DNA of 64,000 nt. Origin: an uncultured Acetobacteroides sp. GTDB lineage: Bacteria; Bacteroidota; Bacteroidia; Bacteroidales; ZOR0009. The stretch is taken from positions 1,116,001 to 1,180,000 of the forward strand of contig NZ_OY782755.1 of the NCBI RefSeq assembly GCF_963678165.1, given 5' to 3'. Positions 39,801-47,971 of this stretch are shown in pieces. The notes under the pieces are model-generated. The model did no database searches and was not told the origin of the DNA. It worked only from the letters and a program-made list of their open reading frames with translations. The number at the start of each line of letters is the position of its first letter. Position 1 is the first letter of the stretch. Position numbers and translations under genes: made by a program.

Positions 39801-40526
39801 GAAAAAGGCTCGAACGGCGATCGTGAAATGGCCTACTCGCTCTACCTTGCAGGTTTCGATGTTAAGGACGTTCACATGACCGACCTTATCACCGGACGTG
39901 AGACACTCGAAGATGTAAACTTCATCGTGTTCGTAGGTGGATTCTCTAACTCCGACGTACTTGGTTCTGCAAAGGGCTGGGCTGGTGCCTTCCTTTACAA
40001 CCCTAAGGCAAAAGAAGCGTTAGATAAGTTCTACGCTCGTAAGGATACGCTTAGCTTGGGCGTTTGCAACGGCTGTCAGCTAATGGCTGAGTTAGGTTTG
40101 GTTTATCCTGAGCACGAACAGAAGCATAAGATGCTCCATAACGATACCCATAAGTACGAATCGTCCTTCTTAACCATAGATGTGCCAAAGAACAACTCAG
40201 TTCTGTTTGGCTCGATGGAAGGGCAGACCTTAGGTATTTGGGTTGCGCATGGCGAGGGTAAGTTCAACTTCCCATACGAAGAAGGTCGTTACAACATTGT
40301 TGCCAAGTATAGCTACGAGCAGTTCCCTGGCAATCCCAATGGCTCGATGTACAATGCCGCTGGTGTTGCTTCTGCAGATGGACGCCATCTAGCAATAATG
40401 CCACACTTCGAGCGTGCAATCTTCCCTTGGCAGTGGGCGCACTACCCATCGGCTCGCAAAAACGAAGAGGTATCACCTTGGATAGAGCCTTTTGTTAATG
40501 CACTTAATTGGATTAAGAAGCACTAG
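36837..40526 (+). CDS. purL: Phosphoribosylformylglycinamidine synthase (single-chain)
   Basis: 1229 residues, the large one-chain form of FGAM synthase that converts FGAR, glutamine and ATP in purine synthesis. The start MILFFKGTSPVFYAVDV is chosen over an in-frame GTG at 36810, which overlaps the promoter. The order is an N-terminal PurS-like part, the two halves of the synthetase (VKAETHNFPTT-type site in SLKAETHNFPTTVEPF; HDISAGGLLTALLEM), and a C-terminal glutaminase with nucleophile Cys in LGVCNGCQLMAELGL and His/Glu of the triad near MPHFERAIFP. Monocistronic, ending in a strong terminator. Confidence 0.97.
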   Translation: MILFFKGTSPVFYAVDVKHPLSDEDIAKLCWLFGDATAIKESALSGFYVGPRREMITPWSTNAVEITQNMGIDGIFRIEEFFEAASADAQFDHMLQRLYTNPGQEIFTINKQPEPIVYIENIDEFNKSEGLALSQEEVEYLNEVSRQIGRKLTDSEVFGFSQVNSEHCRHKIFNGTFVIDGEEQEKSLFQWIKRTSQEHPGRLVSAYKDNVAFIEGPKAEQFAPATHDKPDYFQVKDIDTVISLKAETHNFPTTVEPFNGAATGTGGEIRDRLAGGKGSLPIAGTAVYMTSYPRCEENREWEQATQPREWLYQTPEEILVKASNGASDFGNKFGQPLICGSVLTFEHFENSKKFGFDKVIMMAGGVGWGKKADSLKGHAEVGDKVVVMGGDNYRIGMGGGAVSSVATGEYANSIELNAVQRSNPEMQKRAANAIRAIVERDENPVVSIHDHGAGGHLNALSELVEEKGGKIDITKLPVGDPTLSAKEIVGNESQERMGLLIKEKDAEWLKNVSDRERAPMYVVGEITGDMRFSFVNPQTGEKPIDLKLEHFFGKPPRTFMRDSAKVEKFAEITYDKAKIQSYIEQVLQLEAVACKDWLTNKVDRSVTGRIAHQQCAGPLQLPLNNLGVVAMDYQGERGIATSIGHAPVSAMVDPENGSILSIAEALTNLVWAPIEQKLDGVSLSANWMWPCKNEGEDARLYKAVKAVSDFSVALGVNIPTGKDSLSMTQKYKDGDVVYSPGTVIISTVGEVTNIRKVVSPALENDTKTSLIYVDFSKSAFSLGGSSFAQVVNRLGEDTPTVADAAYFKIAFNTLQNLVEEGKILAGHDISAGGLLTALLEMTFSHNGLGLKVDLSSLGEADAVKVLFSEKPSVLIQVADVDGVAAALKAAGLSFSVVGSPVVGNAVEVSVNGASYSFDIPSLRDKWFKTSYLLDRKQSGEQKAKERFENYKKQERQFKFNPNFTGKFAQFGIDPKRRTQSGVKAAIIREKGSNGDREMAYSLYLAGFDVKDVHMTDLITGRETLEDVNFIVFVGGFSNSDVLGSAKGWAGAFLYNPKAKEALDKFYARKDTLSLGVCNGCQLMAELGLVYPEHEQKHKMLHNDTHKYESSFLTIDVPKNNSVLFGSMEGQTLGIWVAHGEGKFNFPYEEGRYNIVAKYSYEQFPGNPNGSMYNAAGVASADGRHLAIMPHFERAIFPWQWAHYPSARKNEEVSPWIEPFVNALNWIKKH

Positions 40527-40548
40527 TAGATTTAGATTTTACCATTAT

Positions 40549-40578
40549 AAAAGCCCCAGCAAGTTGTTGGGGCTTTTT
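40549..40578 (+). terminator. Intrinsic terminator of purL
   Basis: AAAAGCCCCAGC pairs with GTTGGGGCTTTT (one wobble) with a 5-nt loop and T tract. Confidence 0.88.
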
Positions 40579-40674
40579 TGTTGCATGCAAATGCGCCTGT
40601 TTAGCTTTTTTGAGGCTCTTGTTTTCAACATTATTAGGTTAATAAAGGTTGTGCATTTAAAATAAGTTGAAACG

Positions 40675-41118
40675 ATGAAGTTTTTGAATTTGCTTATAGG
40701 AGTCGTTCTTGTAGGAACCATCTCCTGTCAACAACAAAGAAGCACGAAAGACGCTGTTAAGGAAGTTACAACTTCTGATATTTTTTCTGATTCTACACGG
40801 ATCATAGGTAAGCGCTTGCGTTTAACATACCCAGAATATACCGTTTTCGAGTCATTTAAATCCGATTCGACAATCGCTTGGACAAGCGTGAATATTGATG
40901 GAGAGCGGGACGAAGGATTCGAAGATATGAGTTACTTCCTAGTTGAGGATAACATCCATTTTGTAGAATGGGTTACCAAGGAAGGTGAGGTAATAAGCCA
41001 GGTGTTGGATACAAAAGGAATGAAAGTTTATACAATAGTTAACCATCTTGATAGAGGCAAGAAGCCTGTGAAGCAGAAAAAAGAAGCATTAAGCGGTACA
41101 ATCAAATATTTGAAATAA
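40675..41118 (+). CDS. Small lipoprotein, unknown function
   Basis: 147 residues. Lipobox GTISC with lipidated C18, after a hydrophobic stretch LLIGVVLVG. The mature part is soluble and mixed, with several short acidic segments and Thr/Ser-rich ends (KRLRLTYPEYTVFESF in the middle). I do not recognise a family. It stands alone between purL and a LysE-type gene, with terminators on both sides. Confidence 0.75.
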   Translation: MKFLNLLIGVVLVGTISCQQQRSTKDAVKEVTTSDIFSDSTRIIGKRLRLTYPEYTVFESFKSDSTIAWTSVNIDGERDEGFEDMSYFLVEDNIHFVEWVTKEGEVISQVLDTKGMKVYTIVNHLDRGKKPVKQKKEALSGTIKYLK

Positions 41119-41138
41119 ATTTCCCCGATGTTTGTGCT

Positions 41139-41166
41139 AGGCCAAGATTTAGTCTTGGCCTTTTTG
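41139..41166 (+). terminator. Intrinsic terminator of the lipoprotein gene
   Basis: AGGCCAAGA / TCTTGGCCT, 9-bp perfect stem, 5-nt loop, T tract. Confidence 0.85.
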
Positions 41167-41361
41167 TTGGACAGTTGAGGTGTGATGTTTTTCTGTAAGT
41201 GATTTCTTTCAACGAGATTACAGTATTTACTCGATATAGGCCGTGAGGGTATAGAAATTATAACATTCCAAGTCTTAAAAACTATTGATGTGGTTTGTTA
41301 ATGTGGCTCGATTTGTAGATATTTGTCCGCTATGAAAAACATGTTACAACAGGCATAGAGC

Positions 41362-41988
41362 ATGGGGGTGATGCTACTCTTAAAAGGGATAATTGTTGGG
41401 TTGTTGGCGTCCGTTCCGCTTGGTCCTATTGGCGTGTTGTGTGTTCAACGAACTATAAATAAAGGGCGGCTCTCCGGCTTTTTTTCGGGTATGGGGGCTG
41501 CTTGTGCTGATACTTTTTTTGCTACTGTAGCAGGGTTTAGCCTTAGTTTTATAGTGGATTTTGTTGAGGAGTGGAAAACTGAATTTCAAATTGGGGGAGG
41601 AATTTTAATATTCTTACTTGGTTTGAAGATTTTCATGACCAATCCGATATCGCAAATGCGCAAGACCCGAAGGCAAAAGAATCGTCTCTTTGAAGATTTC
41701 GTTTCAGTATTTTTGCTTACTGTTTCAAATCCAATGGCGATTTTCCTTTTTGTTGCACTTTTTGCTTATGTAAATGTTGTCGCCGATGGTGGAAACTTTA
41801 TGAGTGCAGGTGCCGTTTTAGGAGGGGTTTTTTTTGGTGCCTCGGTGTGGTGGTTTACGCTTACCTCATTTGTAAATATGTACAGGAAGCGTTTTCGTAT
41901 ACGACAGCTTTGGTGGATTAATAAGATTGCTGGAGGTGTTGTAATGCTAATTGGAATAGCAACAGTTGTGGAACTCCTTTTTAAATAG
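41362..41988 (+). CDS. LysE-family exporter
   Basis: 208 residues, six hydrophobic helices. The start LLLKGIIVGLLASVPLGPIGVLC carries the SVPLGPIG motif of the LysE superfamily, and the middle has VFLLTVSNPMAIFLF. Members export amino acids such as lysine, threonine or homoserine lactones; the substrate is unknown. Translation may start at Met1 (41362) or Met4. A bidirectional terminator follows. Confidence 0.87.
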   Translation: MGVMLLLKGIIVGLLASVPLGPIGVLCVQRTINKGRLSGFFSGMGAACADTFFATVAGFSLSFIVDFVEEWKTEFQIGGGILIFLLGLKIFMTNPISQMRKTRRQKNRLFEDFVSVFLLTVSNPMAIFLFVALFAYVNVVADGGNFMSAGAVLGGVFFGASVWWFTLTSFVNMYRKRFRIRQLWWINKIAGGVVMLIGIATVVELLFK

Positions 41989-42033
41989 CTTTTTCTTTTT
42001 TTTTATTATTAATATTTTTTCTTTCATTCAAAC

Positions 42034-42061
42034 AAAAAACGCCTCGCAAGAGGCGTTTTTT
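42034..42061. terminator. Bidirectional intrinsic terminator
   Basis: A 12-bp perfect stem AAAAAACGCCTC / GAGGCGTTTTTT with a GCAA tetraloop between the convergent LysE-type and rng genes. Confidence 0.88.
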
Positions 42062-42069
42062 GTTATAGG

Positions 42070-43656
42070 TTATTCTTCATCCGGTTTTTGCAGTTCAATT
42101 ATACCTTCCTGGGTAATTTGATCGCCATATCTATCGTATAGCTTAAACTCCATATACGAGAACGATTGCGATTCCGCAATCTTAATGAAGCATTTGTACT
42201 TCCACATCCATTCCATTCGTTTGGAATAGAATCCTCGCTTTAGGTATGCTGCAATGTATGGATGAACGATTAGTTTTATCCATCGAAGCTTGCGCTCCTC
42301 TAAAAAGTAGGCCATTTGATTCTCGATTTGCGTGTCGAAAATGATGGCTGGGCTAATTTGACCGGTTCCTTGGCAACTGGGACACTGTTCCGTTGTAGTG
42401 ATGTGCATTTCAGGGCGAACCCTTTGTCGGGTTATCTGCATAAGCCCGAACTTGGTTAACGGAAGGATGTTGTGCTTCGCTCTATCGGTGGCCATTGCCT
42501 CACGCATCTTATCGAAAATCTTTTGCTTGTTTTCGTTGCCATGCATGTCGATAAAGTCAATAACGATAATTCCTCCCATGTCGCGCAGCCTTAACTGGCG
42601 AGCTATTTCTTGCACTGCGGTAGAGTTCACCTCAAGGGCATTAGACTCCTGGTTGTCGAGCACTTTGCTGCGGTTGCCGCTATTGACGTCGATAACGTGA
42701 AGTGCTTCGGTATGCTCGATGATGAGATATGCACCGCTCTTAAACGAAACAGTTTTGCCAAAGGATGCCTTTATCTGTTTGGAAACCCCATATTGGTCGA
42801 AAATAGGAACGTTTCCCTTGTACAGCTTTACAATTTTTTCTTTATCAGGTGCAATGCCGCTGATATATTCTTTGACATCTTCGTAAACGATATCGTCGCT
42901 AACGTAGATGTTGGTGAATGAACCGTTGAGCTCGTCGCGGAGGATAGCTGTGGTGCGGTTCATCTCGCTGAGAACTAAGCCTGGTACCGGGGATGTACGT
43001 AGTTTTTCGTAAACCAATTCCCATCTGTGGATTAACTCCTTAAGTTCTGCGTCAAGAACAGCTACCTTTTTACCCTCGGCAGCGGTGCGGACAATTACTC
43101 CGTAGTGCTGAGGCTTGATGCTTTCGAGAAGCTTTTTAAGGCGTTTCTTTTCCTCGTTCGAACCTATTTTCTGTGATACGGATATCTTTTCGGAAAATGG
43201 CATCAGCACCATATTGCGTCCAGCAATTGATATTTCTGATGTTAAACGAGGCCCTTTGGTGGAGATGGGCTCTTTTGCAATCTGTACTAAAATATTCTGT
43301 CCAGGAGTAAGCTGCGCTGATATCTTTCCATTTTTGTCGATGTCGTGCTCCATTTTCATGGAGTAGAAAGGGTTGGATTTGGGCTTACGCGCTGTTGCCT
43401 GGAGCAAAAATTTAGACAGAGAGCTGAATTGGGGGCCAAGGTCAAGATAGTGGAGGAAGGCATCCTTGTCGTAACCAACATCAACAAAAGCCGCATTTAG
43501 ACCTGGCATTAGCTTGCGAACTCTCCCGATGTAAATATCACCAACCGAAAACCCTTCTTCGCGGCGTTCGGTGTGAAGTTCGACGAGTCTTTTGTCTTCG
43601 AGTTGCGCTATGCTGATCTCTGTCTTGCTAACGTCAATAATAAGTTCGTTACTCAC
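42070..43656 (-). CDS. rng: Ribonuclease E/G family protein
   Basis: 528 residues, the size of RNase G. An S1-like RNA-binding domain lies at the N-terminus (SVGDIYIGRVRKLMPGLNAAFVDVG), then the catalytic region with LHVIDVNSGNR (metal-binding Asp) and IVIDFIDMHG (second Asp), then the zinc-link region with CPSCQGTGQI. Processes rRNA and mRNA. It is third in a minus-strand set with HU and a bS22-like microprotein, and it shares the terminator at 42034. Confidence 0.95.
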   Translation of the reverse strand: MSNELIIDVSKTEISIAQLEDKRLVELHTERREEGFSVGDIYIGRVRKLMPGLNAAFVDVGYDKDAFLHYLDLGPQFSSLSKFLLQATARKPKSNPFYSMKMEHDIDKNGKISAQLTPGQNILVQIAKEPISTKGPRLTSEISIAGRNMVLMPFSEKISVSQKIGSNEEKKRLKKLLESIKPQHYGVIVRTAAEGKKVAVLDAELKELIHRWELVYEKLRTSPVPGLVLSEMNRTTAILRDELNGSFTNIYVSDDIVYEDVKEYISGIAPDKEKIVKLYKGNVPIFDQYGVSKQIKASFGKTVSFKSGAYLIIEHTEALHVIDVNSGNRSKVLDNQESNALEVNSTAVQEIARQLRLRDMGGIIVIDFIDMHGNENKQKIFDKMREAMATDRAKHNILPLTKFGLMQITRQRVRPEMHITTTEQCPSCQGTGQISPAIIFDTQIENQMAYFLEERKLRWIKLIVHPYIAAYLKRGFYSKRMEWMWKYKCFIKIAESQSFSYMEFKLYDRYGDQITQEGIIELQKPDEE

Positions 43657-43687
43657 TGTTCTCCTTTTCTTACCTGTTTAATGAAAC

Positions 43688-43720
43688 AAACCTAAAGAAT
43701 CAAAAAGACTCTTTAGGTTT
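43688..43720 (-). terminator. Hairpin between the bS22-like gene and rng
   Basis: AAACCTAAAGAATC (43688-43701) pairs with GACTCTTTAGGTTT (43707-43720), 14-bp stem with one wobble, 5-nt loop. On the minus strand a short T-run follows. It may terminate or attenuate read-through into rng or stabilise the upstream transcript. Confidence 0.45.
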
Positions 43721-43750
43721 GATGTTCTTTTTTAGGTTAATGGCAGTCAC

Positions 43751-43843
43751 CTATTTTTTCTTTTTGTGCCTGTTTTTTCTTAAGCGTTTTTTGCGCTTGT
43801 GAGTAGCCATTTTATGTCTCTTCCTTTTTTTACCGCTTGGCAT
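43751..43843 (-). CDS. bS22/mS38-like (AURKAIP1/COX24 domain) small basic ribosomal protein
   Basis: A 30-codon gene: MPSGKKRKRHKMATHKRKKR, then LRKNRHKKKK. It has 18 Lys/Arg residues. It matches the Bacteroidota microprotein that databases label AURKAIP1/COX24-domain, related to mitochondrial mS38 and mycobacterial bS22, which sit at the decoding side of the small subunit. It lies 24 nt downstream of the HU gene on the same strand. Too short for most gene finders. The second Met (position 12) is not the expected start. Confidence 0.9.
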   Translation of the reverse strand: MPSGKKRKRHKMATHKRKKRLRKNRHKKKK

Positions 43844-43867
43844 GATTGTGATTATTTAAAAGGTTAA

Positions 43868-44161
43868 CTATTTGCTCGATTTTACTGTTGTCTTTACTTT
43901 CCCAGTAAAACTTTTAGCAGGCTTAAACGAAGGGATGTTGTGTTCAGGAATAATGATGGTTGTGTTCTTCGAAATGTTGCGAGCAGTCTTTTGAGCTCTC
44001 TTCTTAACGATGAACGAACCAAAACCTCTTAAGTAAACGTTTTTGTCTTTCACTAAAGAGTCCTTAATCGCATCCATAAATGCTTCAACTGTCTTCTGTA
44101 CAGTTACTTTCTCAATTCCGGTATTTTTCGAAATCTCGTTTACGATATCTGCCTTTGTCAT
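43868..44161 (-). CDS. HU family DNA-binding protein
   Basis: 97 residues: MTKADIVNEISKNTGIEKVTVQ start, the conserved GFGSFIVKKRAQKTARN and the beta-arm with IPEHNIPSFKPAKSFT. Bends and packages DNA as a dimer. It leads the minus-strand set HU, bS22-like, rng, and has its own Bacteroidota-type -7 element at 44215-44222. Confidence 0.97.
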   Translation of the reverse strand: MTKADIVNEISKNTGIEKVTVQKTVEAFMDAIKDSLVKDKNVYLRGFGSFIVKKRAQKTARNISKNTTIIIPEHNIPSFKPAKSFTGKVKTTVKSSK

Positions 44162-44214
44162 GGTTAAAAGCTTTAATTATCAATCGTTTGAATTGTTATG
44201 CTTTATTCAGATTG

Positions 44215-44246
44215 CAAATATATATGATTTATATCTATAAATGAAA
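44215..44246 (-). promoter_or_regulatory. Promoter of the HU gene
   Basis: On the minus strand TATATTTG (44222-44215) fits TAnnTTTG; 20 nt upstream is TTTC (44246-44243), one base off the -33 consensus. Confidence 0.55.
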
Positions 44247-44297
44247 CACATTTGGATTATTTTTGGTTGCTTTTTTTGCTTTTTCTAGTTGATACTT

Positions 44298-45374
44298 ATG
44301 GTATTCTCACAAGTTTTGGTTGAATGGTACGCTGCCAATAAGCGAATATTGCCGTGGAGGGAGACTGTCAACCCCTATTATATATGGGTGTCGGAGGTGA
44401 TTTTGCAGCAAACCCGCGTTGCTCAAGGAATTGACTACTATCTTTGCTTTATAAGGGCTTTCCCTACTGTGTTCGACTTGGCAGCAGCAGATATTGATAG
44501 GGTTCTGAAGGTTTGGCAAGGTTTAGGCTACTATACGCGCGCTCGGAATATGCATGTAACTGCAAAAGAAATTGTGGAAAGGCATAACGGATCATTTCCT
44601 AGAACATACAAGGAGTTGATAAAGCTAAAAGGCGTTGGGGACTACACTGCATCTGCGGTTGCTGCCTTTGCATTTGGCGAAGCTGTGGCGGCTGTTGATG
44701 GAAATGTGTACCGCATATTTGCCCGTATATTTGGCGTCGACACTCCAATTGACACACAAAAAGGAAAGCAAGAGCTAAAAGCGATAGCGGATAACATGCT
44801 TGACAAGGAGCATCCAGGTGTGTACAACCAAGCGATAATGGATTTCGGGGGGACGGTGTGTATGCCTAGGAAGCCCAATTGTCTTTCTTGTCCGGTGATG
44901 GAGATTTGCAGTGCGTTTCGTAATCGAAAGGTGGAGCAGTATCCGGTTAAATCGAAAAAGATAAAGCAGACGGAGCGATTCTTTACCTATATAATACCTC
45001 AGAAAGGAGGGCAAACCTACATCACAAAGCGGGTAAAGAATGATATATGGAAGTCGCTTTACGAATTTCCGCTTATTGAAACGGATCGGCAGATGGAGGT
45101 GGACGAGATCGTAGAAACCGAAGAATGGCAGACGCTGTTTGAAGGGAAACGGGTGGATGTGTTGTACTACTCGGTTCCAAAGAAGTACATGCTGAGCCAT
45201 CAGCGCATTTTTGTCCGCTTTGTTGTTGCCCGAATTAGCGAAGAATCGCAGCTGTTGAAAGAGAATTTTTCGGCAATAGAATTGTCTAAAGTTCACGATT
45301 ACTCTACATCTCGGCTTATTGAAAACTTCTTAGCAGCAGAGCCTGTCGAAAAATATTTTAAAAAAGACGATTAA
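44298..45374 (+). CDS. mutY: A/G-specific adenine DNA glycosylase
   Basis: 358 residues from ATG 44298 (an in-frame TTG at 44289 is less likely). Excises A opposite 8-oxoG. The HhH motif is LKGVGDYTASAVAAFAF with catalytic Asp in AVDGNVYRIFARI, and the [4Fe-4S] cysteines are spaced 6-2-5 in CMPRKPNCLSCPVMEIC. The C-terminal NUDIX-like domain recognises 8-oxoG. It lies 40-50 nt ahead of ssb, a conserved Bacteroidota neighbourhood. Confidence 0.96.
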   Translation: MVFSQVLVEWYAANKRILPWRETVNPYYIWVSEVILQQTRVAQGIDYYLCFIRAFPTVFDLAAADIDRVLKVWQGLGYYTRARNMHVTAKEIVERHNGSFPRTYKELIKLKGVGDYTASAVAAFAFGEAVAAVDGNVYRIFARIFGVDTPIDTQKGKQELKAIADNMLDKEHPGVYNQAIMDFGGTVCMPRKPNCLSCPVMEICSAFRNRKVEQYPVKSKKIKQTERFFTYIIPQKGGQTYITKRVKNDIWKSLYEFPLIETDRQMEVDEIVETEEWQTLFEGKRVDVLYYSVPKKYMLSHQRIFVRFVVARISEESQLLKENFSAIELSKVHDYSTSRLIENFLAAEPVEKYFKKDD

Positions 45375-45421
45375 TGTTAAATGTTTTATTTGTAATTTGA
45401 GCCAGTAATCAATATTTCTCT

Positions 45422-45856
45422 ATGATAAATAAAGTAATTCTTGTAGGAAATGTCGGCGCCGACCCAGAGGTGAGGCGTTTTGACTCGAACACTCCAGTGG
45501 CCAATTTCCGTATGGCAACTAGTGAAAACTATACCGATAAGCAAGGTGTACGTCAAACTATTACTGAATGGCATAATATTGTAGCCTGGAGAGGATTGGC
45601 CGAAATAGTGGAAAAATACGTGAAGAAGGGATCTCAAATTTACGTTGAGGGCCGTTTGCGTACTCGCAGTTACGATGATGCTAATGGCGTGAAGAAGTAT
45701 GTTACGGAAATTGTAGCGGATACCATGAAGCTTCTTGGTAGGCGCGAAGGCGAAGGCCATGGCGAAAACAACTCGTATGGTCAGTCAAACTCGGCGGCTA
45801 TTGCCAGTCAGGTTGAAGAAATTGAGGCAGAAGGCAGCGACGATCTTCCTTTTTAG
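45422..45856 (+). CDS. ssb: Single-stranded DNA-binding protein
   Basis: 144 residues. OB fold with INKVILVGNVGADPEVR and NFRMATSENY; a flexible acidic linker and the conserved tip DDLPF that recruits partner proteins. Lies between mutY and gldE and ends in a hairpin terminator. Confidence 0.98.
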   Translation: MINKVILVGNVGADPEVRRFDSNTPVANFRMATSENYTDKQGVRQTITEWHNIVAWRGLAEIVEKYVKKGSQIYVEGRLRTRSYDDANGVKKYVTEIVADTMKLLGRREGEGHGENNSYGQSNSAAIASQVEEIEAEGSDDLPF

Positions 45857-45878
45857 GTCTGAGCTAATGTTGAAGAGT

Positions 45879-45917
45879 AGAGGGTGTCTGGTGATGGTGA
45901 TGCCCTCTTTCTGTTTT
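45879..45917 (+). terminator. Intrinsic terminator of ssb
   Basis: AGAGGGTGTC pairs with GATGCCCTCT (two wobbles), loop 10 nt, followed by TTTCTGTTTTT. Confidence 0.6.
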
Positions 45918-45975
45918 TAGGCAGTAGGTGCTGTTTGTCGATTATTCTCTGGAGCCTGTTACCAACTTCCTCTAT

Positions 45976-46006
45976 TTTGCATTGGATGCATTTTGCACTA
46001 TATTTG
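45976..46006 (+). promoter_or_regulatory. Promoter of the gldE operon
   Basis: TTTG at 45976-45979, exactly 19-nt spacer, TATATTTG at 45999-46006: a full match to the Bacteroidota consensus, 35 nt upstream of the gldE ATG. Confidence 0.85.
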
Positions 46007-46040
46007 CTATGTGCGACTGTCGCGGCTAGTTTAACCTAAA

Positions 46041-47387
46041 ATGAGCGTTTTGGCTGATAGTTTCCCGGATAATATGTTTTTGGGGTTAGATGTAACCTTT
46101 CATTCTTTCTCAATTGAATTAGCCTTTCTGCTTCTTACTATTATAGTACTGATCGTTGTTTCCGGGTTGATTGCCGGATCGGAAGTTGCATACTTCTCCC
46201 TATCGCTTTCCGATAAAAATAAGCTCAGCAAGAAGAACTCAAAGTCGGCAGGGGTGGCTGTAAGGCTGCTCTCTAAGTCTGACTACCTGTTGAGCGCTAT
46301 TCTATTTGCCAGTGGTATCGTAAATGTTGCCATTGTTATTCTATCCGGTTATCTGATAAATTCTACCGTAGATTTTAGGAGCGAGCCAACCGCAGGGCTT
46401 GTATTCCAGATTGTAGCAATAACCTTAGTCCTTTTGCTATTCGGGCAGATGATGCCTAGGATATTGGCTGCGCATCGTCCCCTTCGGTTTGTGCTTTTTA
46501 TGGCTCGGCCGCTCGTTGTGATTGTGAGGTTGTTTAAGCCGCTATCGTATCTGCTCATAAGCTCGTCTTCGTTGATTAGCAAGCGTCTTTTTAGAAGGTC
46601 GATGCGGAATATATCGATGGACGACCTTTCTGAAGCAATCGATATCGCCGAGCCGAAGTCGCAGGAGAGCCGAAATATTCTAAAAGGTATCGTTGAGTTT
46701 GTAAATACGGAGGCTAGCGAGATTATGACTCCAAGGTTGGATGTGGTGGGTGTTGATGTCTCGGATAGCTACGATACGCTTCGAAAGACCGTTTTTGAAA
46801 CTGGCTACTCCAGAATACTGGCCTACGAGGATTCGCTCGATAACGTAAAGGGGATTTTGTACATCAAGGATTTGCTGCCGTACCTCGACGAAAAATCGAC
46901 CTTTGGGTGGGCTTCCTTAATCCGTAATCCGTACTTTGTGCCCGAGAATAAGAAGATCAACGACCTGCTGGAAGAGTTTCAGGCAAAGAAGATACACCTC
47001 GCGGTGGTGGTTGATGAGTATGGCGGAACGTGCGGGATTGTGTCGCTGGAGGATATCCTCGAGGAAATTGTTGGTGAGATATCGGACGAGTCGGACTTCG
47101 ACGAGGAGAAGGACTACGTGATGCTGGATGGCAACACCTACCTCTTTGAGGGGAAAACCCTGCTCAACGACTTTGTCAAGGTGTTTGAGGAGGCCGAGGA
47201 TGTCTTCGATGAGGTAAGGGGCGAGGCGGAAACGCTGGCCGGATTGCTGCTGGAGATCAAGGGCGACTTCCTGCAAAAAGGGGAGGAACTTGCTTTCGGA
47301 GATTTCACCTTTAGGGTGGATTCGATTGAAAGGAGAAGAATTAAAAAGGTAAAAGTTACAATACAGCATAAGGATGATGAAGAGTAG
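46041..47387 (+). CDS. gldE: Gliding motility-associated membrane protein GldE (CorC/HlyC-type)
   Basis: 448 residues. A DUF21 membrane domain with about four helices (15-190), a pair of CBS domains (ASEIMTPRLDVVGVDVSD and VVDEYGGTCGIVSLEDILEEI) and a C-terminal CorC_HlyC domain (FTFRVDSIERRRIKKV). In Flavobacterium johnsoniae GldE works with GldD and can partly replace it. The gene is led by a perfect promoter and overlaps gldD by 14 nt. Presence suggests gliding or type IX secretion capability, but other gld/spr genes are not in the window. Confidence 0.93.
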   Translation: MSVLADSFPDNMFLGLDVTFHSFSIELAFLLLTIIVLIVVSGLIAGSEVAYFSLSLSDKNKLSKKNSKSAGVAVRLLSKSDYLLSAILFASGIVNVAIVILSGYLINSTVDFRSEPTAGLVFQIVAITLVLLLFGQMMPRILAAHRPLRFVLFMARPLVVIVRLFKPLSYLLISSSSLISKRLFRRSMRNISMDDLSEAIDIAEPKSQESRNILKGIVEFVNTEASEIMTPRLDVVGVDVSDSYDTLRKTVFETGYSRILAYEDSLDNVKGILYIKDLLPYLDEKSTFGWASLIRNPYFVPENKKINDLLEEFQAKKIHLAVVVDEYGGTCGIVSLEDILEEIVGEISDESDFDEEKDYVMLDGNTYLFEGKTLLNDFVKVFEEAEDVFDEVRGEAETLAGLLLEIKGDFLQKGEELAFGDFTFRVDSIERRRIKKVKVTIQHKDDEE

Positions 47388-47970
47388 ACGCTCGTTTTTA
47401 TACCTGGTCCTATCGGTAGGGTTGGTTTCGCTAATTATGGCATCGTGTGGTGGCAACTACACGCCAAAGCCTAGGGGGTATTTCAGAATTGCCCTACCCA
47501 AGAAGTCGTACACGCTCTTCGATTCGGCGGGGTTTCCCTACAGCTTTGATTATCCGAAGTACGCCAAGGTTGCTCCCGATAGGGAGGCTGGTGCTGAACC
47601 CTACTGGGTGAACGTTAGCTTCAGGGGGTACAAGGCGGTGCTTCATCTTAGCTACAAGAAAATCAACAACGACCTGCCAACCCTGCTGGAGGATGTGCAC
47701 GCCTTTGTGTACAAGCACACGATTAAGGCTGATGCCATCCTCGAAACCGGCTACAGCGCTCCCGAGCGCAAGGTGTACGGGACGCTCTACGACATTGAGG
47801 GCAATGCCGCTAGCGCCCTGCAGTTCTACCTAACCGACAGCACCAAGAATTTTGTGCGCGGAGCCCTCTACTTCTACACTCGTCCGAATAAGGACTCGCT
47901 CGCTCCCGTTGTTGCCTACTTTAGGAAGGACATCGTTCGGTTGGTGGACACCTTTAGATGGAGAAGGTAG
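47374..47970 (+). CDS. gldD: Gliding motility lipoprotein GldD
   Basis: 198 residues. Lipobox IMASC with lipidated C25. The mature region starts CGGNYTPKPRGYFRIALPKK, whose PRGYFRI is a GldD hallmark, and contains YWVNVSFRGYKAVLHLSYK. Required for gliding in F. johnsoniae. The start overlaps gldE by 14 nt. The gene is followed by a phosphopantetheinyl transferase starting one base after its stop. Confidence 0.95.
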   Translation: MMKSRRSFLYLVLSVGLVSLIMASCGGNYTPKPRGYFRIALPKKSYTLFDSAGFPYSFDYPKYAKVAPDREAGAEPYWVNVSFRGYKAVLHLSYKKINNDLPTLLEDVHAFVYKHTIKADAILETGYSAPERKVYGTLYDIEGNAASALQFYLTDSTKNFVRGALYFYTRPNKDSLAPVVAYFRKDIVRLVDTFRWRR

Positions 47971-47971
47971 C

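Noticed and set aside
47852..47971. Upstream in-frame start of the phosphopantetheinyl transferase
   Set aside because: The added 40 residues overlap gldD in another frame and are not conserved in the family; the ATG at 47972 gives a normal N-terminus.
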